NCBI GenBank assembly: GCA_014801065.1
Contig: JAAVEX010000029.1
Span: 1 to 7,970 of the forward strand
Reading direction: 5' to 3'
Origin: Barnesiella sp.
Lineage (GTDB): Bacteria; Bacteroidota; Bacteroidia; Bacteroidales; Muribaculaceae
Length of the DNA: 7,970 nt
A model generated the notes under the pieces. It did no database searches, was not told the DNA's origin, and saw nothing but the letters and a program-made list of their open reading frames with translations. Made by a program: the position numbers and the translations under genes. This document shows, one piece after another, positions 5,661-7,970 of this stretch. Every line of letters starts with the position of its first letter. Position 1 is the first letter of the stretch.

Positions 5661-6860
5661 ATGCTTAGGAAATATCTCAACAGGATCAAACCCAACTTCA
5701 TGCCCGGAGGAAAGCTGTCGGCCTTCCAATCGGTGTTTGAAGGACTGGAGACATTCCTCTACACTCCGAACGAAACATCGACATCGGGTGTCCACGTCCA
5801 TGATGCTCTCGATTCAAAGCGAGTGATGATAATCGTGGTCGTAGCTCTCATCCCCTCTCTGCTTATGGGGATGTATAATGCCGGCTACCAGAATTTCATC
5901 TGCTCACACACCGAAGGCACATTCTGGCAAATGTTTGCCTACGGATTCCTCGCCATCCTGCCCCGAATAGCCGTAACCTACATCGTCGGTCTCGGCATAG
6001 AATTTGTCGTGGCACAATGGCGCCACGAAGAGATTCAGGAAGGCTTTCTGGTGACAGGCATTCTCGTTCCGATGATCTGCCCCATAACCACACCAATCTG
6101 GATGCTTGCCGTGGCCACGGCTTTCTCCGTGATCTTTGTAAAAGAGGTGTTTGGCGGCACAGGATTCAATATTTTCAACGTGGCGCTGACCACCCGCGCG
6201 TTTCTCTTCTTCGCCTACCCGGCCTCGATGAGCGGCGACAAAGCATTTATTGCCACCGAGCCGATTTTCGGACTTGGCGGTCACGTGACATTTGCCGATG
6301 GCATATCTGGAGCGACCCCTCTCGGACAGCTCGCCACCGGATCGACAACCATCACCGATGCCGTGGGTGATCCCGTCAGCTCATGGGACGCATTCCTGGG
6401 TTTGATTCCCGGATCGTTTGGCGAAACATCCACACTATGTATTCTTATAGGTGCCGCAATCCTGCTTCTGACCGGCATAGCAAGCTGGCGCATCATGCTG
6501 TCGGTATTTGTGGGCGGACTGTTCATGGGCTGGATCGCAAACACTTTTGCATCCGACCTCTATCCCGCGTCATCACTTTCGCCCATTGACCAGCTGCTCT
6601 ACGGCGGATTTGCCTTTGCAGCCGTGTTCATGGCCACCGATCCGGTGACCGCTGCCCGAACCGGTGCAGGCAAGTACGTCTACGGATTCCTCGTGGGCGT
6701 AGTGGCAATATTAATCCGAGTGTACAACAACGGCTACCCCGAAGGCGCGATGCTCGCCGTTCTGCTGATGAACGCCCTCGCTCCGCTGATCGACTACTGT
6801 GTGGTTCAGATCAATATCAACAACCGTCTTAGCCGTCAACGAAATTCTCAAGCGTCATGA
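5661..6860 (+). CDS. nqrB: Na+-translocating NADH:quinone reductase subunit B
   Basis: NqrB is an integral membrane subunit with a covalently bound FMN and riboflavin, and takes part in Na+ transfer and quinone reduction. The 399-residue protein matches the family length (about 400-415) and is highly hydrophobic with many membrane helices from about residue 53 onward. The FMN attachment motif is SGAT in ADGISGATPL (212-221), with Thr219 as the phosphoester-linked residue. Other family landmarks are EVFGGTGFNIFNVALTTRAF (162-181), GLIPGSFGETSTL (247-259), ASWRI (274-278), FMATDPVTAARTGAGKYVYG (323-342) and NGYPEGAMLAVLLMNALAPL (357-376). The N-terminus (LNRIKPNF...KLSAFQSVFEGLETFLY) is also typical. 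The stop codon overlaps the nqrC start by four bases (ATGA), implying translational coupling. Confidence 0.97.
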   Translation: MLRKYLNRIKPNFMPGGKLSAFQSVFEGLETFLYTPNETSTSGVHVHDALDSKRVMIIVVVALIPSLLMGMYNAGYQNFICSHTEGTFWQMFAYGFLAILPRIAVTYIVGLGIEFVVAQWRHEEIQEGFLVTGILVPMICPITTPIWMLAVATAFSVIFVKEVFGGTGFNIFNVALTTRAFLFFAYPASMSGDKAFIATEPIFGLGGHVTFADGISGATPLGQLATGSTTITDAVGDPVSSWDAFLGLIPGSFGETSTLCILIGAAILLLTGIASWRIMLSVFVGGLFMGWIANTFASDLYPASSLSPIDQLLYGGFAFAAVFMATDPVTAARTGAGKYVYGFLVGVVAILIRVYNNGYPEGAMLAVLLMNALAPLIDYCVVQININNRLSRQRNSQAS

Positions 6861-7558
6861 ACAAACAATCAACAGCCTATACGATAATCTACATCGTTCT
6901 GCTCGTGGTCGTGGTCGGCACAGCTCTGACCGCCACTTCGCTTGCACTGCGCGACCGTCAGAACGAAAACATCAAAGCCGACAAGATGCGGCAGATTCTT
7001 GCATCGGTCAACATCACCGCCCCGGAAGGCACCAGTGTGGTCGATGAATTTAACAAGCGCATCGTAGAACAATACGTGGTCAACAGCCGCGGCGAGAAGA
7101 TCGATGGCGTTGCCTTTGACATTGATGTGGCCAAGGAGGTGAAACTGCCGGCCGAAAGTCGCAGCCTACCCGTCTATGTATGCTCCACCGACGATGGTCT
7201 GAAATACATCCTGCCGGCCTATGGTGCGGGCTTGTGGGGACCGATCTGGGGCTACATTTCGCTTGACAGCAACGGATCGAAGATCTATGGCGCGTTTTTC
7301 GCCCATCAGGGTGAGACCCCAGGACTCGGAGCAGAGATCGAAAAACCTGCGTTCAGAGATGAATTCAAAGGCCTCAACCTCTTTAAAAACGGAACTTTCA
7401 TGCCGATAGCCGTAGTCAAAGCCGGACAGCATCCGCAAAACGGTGCAGACTATGTGGACGGCATATCCGGAGGCACTATCACAAGTAAAGGCGTGGGTGA
7501 AATGATCGACAACTGCCTGTCGCCCTATCAAACGTTTCTCGATCAGCTAAGCAAGTAG
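6857..7558 (+). CDS. nqrC: Na+-translocating NADH:quinone reductase subunit C
   Basis: NqrC is a membrane-anchored subunit whose FMN domain faces the periplasm and whose FMN is attached by the flavin transferase ApbE. The 233-residue protein has one N-terminal membrane helix (about 8-30) and a soluble domain. Family motifs are GAGLWGPIWGY (123-133), HQGETPGLGAEIE (150-162) and the attachment region YVDGISGGTITSKGV (199-213), where Thr207 is the predicted FMN-linked residue. The attachment motif reads Ser-Gly-Gly-Thr rather than the usual Ser-Gly-Ala-Thr. The Ala-to-Gly change is conservative and I believe it occurs in other Bacteroidota NqrC proteins, so loss of flavinylation is not implied. 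The ATG overlaps the nqrB stop. The next gene follows after 92 bases. Confidence 0.96.
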   Translation: MNKQSTAYTIIYIVLLVVVVGTALTATSLALRDRQNENIKADKMRQILASVNITAPEGTSVVDEFNKRIVEQYVVNSRGEKIDGVAFDIDVAKEVKLPAESRSLPVYVCSTDDGLKYILPAYGAGLWGPIWGYISLDSNGSKIYGAFFAHQGETPGLGAEIEKPAFRDEFKGLNLFKNGTFMPIAVVKAGQHPQNGADYVDGISGGTITSKGVGEMIDNCLSPYQTFLDQLSK

Positions 7559-7650
7559 TGGCAATCGATTTATCAAAACAATCCCCACGTATCTCCCTCT
7601 GCGCCAAAACCATATTTAAACCACTCCATCCTCTCAGAAAGAATTAAGCC

Positions 7651-7970
7651 ATGGCCGAAAAAATATCAAACAAGAGCGTTCTGCTCAACCCGTTTTCAAA
7701 AAACAATCCTGTGATCGTGCAGGTGCTCGGCATCTGCTCGGTGCTTGCCGTCACAGCCAAGCTCGAACCGGCTATCGTGATGGGCATTTCAGTGATCGCC
7801 GTGCTGGCATTCTCCAATGTGATCATATCGCTTATCCGCTCAACGATCCCCACCAACATCCGCATCATCGTGCAGCTCGTAGTGGTGGCCGGCCTCGTTG
7901 TGATCGTCGATCAGCTACTGAAAGCCTACACCTACGATGTCAGCAAGCAGCTCTCCGTGTTTATCGGACT
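7651..7970 (+). CDS. nqrD: Na+-translocating NADH:quinone reductase subunit D, 5' part
   Basis: NqrD is a small integral membrane subunit that, with NqrE, holds an intramembrane [2Fe-2S] centre on the electron path from NqrF to NqrC. The window contains the first 106 codons of about 210. The sequence shows the family pattern: [19 protein letters not shown] (12-30), [20 protein letters not shown] (51-70), [20 protein letters not shown] (71-90), then [12 protein letters not shown] (95-106) at the edge. Cys29 in LGICS corresponds to the iron-sulphur ligand of Vibrio cholerae NqrD. The second NqrD ligand should lie just past the window. No Shine-Dalgarno sequence is seen; the ATG follows an A-rich AGAAAGAATTAAGCC. 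It runs off the right edge, so integrity cannot be judged. nqrE and nqrF are expected next. Confidence 0.95.
   Translation, partial: MAEKISNKSVLLNPFSKNNPVIVQVLGICSVLAVTAKLEPAIVMGISVIAVLAFSNVIISLIRSTIPTNIRIIVQLVVVAGLVVIVDQLLKAYTYDVSKQLSVFIG

Noticed and set aside
7559..7650. The 92-base spacer between nqrC and nqrD as a site for a small gene, terminator or extra promoter
   Set aside because: It holds no open frame of note, no hairpin with a T run and no TAnnTTTG match, so it appears to be an ordinary spacer.

Overview
The window looks like part of a Bacteroidota (Bacteroidales) chromosome. Three things point there. A TonB motor locus carries exbB, two divergent exbD paralogues and a Bacteroidota-type TonB in a row. 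The promoter elements match the Bacteroidota -7 motif TAnnTTTG. None of the starts depends on an obvious Shine-Dalgarno sequence; the starts are instead preceded by A-rich tracts. The family-level origin (Muribaculaceae-like or another Bacteroidales gut lineage) is a guess from the moderately high coding GC and cannot be settled here.

Layout: (1) Bases 1-181 hold the probable 5' end of an unrecognised gene on the minus strand, with a TAnnTTTG-like element just upstream. (2) Bases 182-435 are non-coding and contain a strong rho-independent terminator (about 320-376) oriented for the minus strand. (3) Bases 436-3877 are a four-gene minus-strand operon, in transcription order exbB, exbD (273 aa), exbD (257 aa), tonB. 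(4) Bases 3878-4239 are a 362-base divergent intergenic region. It holds one promoter per direction, an A/T-tract-rich central block, and a GC-rich leader for the TonB operon that can fold into a candidate H-type pseudoknot plus a second hairpin. (5) Bases 4240-7970 are the first four genes of a Na+-translocating NADH:quinone reductase operon on the plus strand: nqrA, nqrB, nqrC and the first 106 codons of nqrD. The operon presumably continues with nqrE and nqrF beyond the window.

Functionally, the two operons lie on opposite sides of membrane energetics. Na+-NQR oxidises NADH, reduces quinone and exports Na+. The ExbB/ExbD/TonB complex uses an ion-motive force across the inner membrane to drive substrate import through TonB-dependent (SusC-like) outer-membrane transporters. 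All the main genes belong to known families, and I see no clearly new gene system. The least explained features are the structured leader of the TonB operon, the pair of ExbD proteins with roughly 100-residue insertions, and the Ser-Gly-Gly-Thr variant of the flavinylation motif in NqrC.
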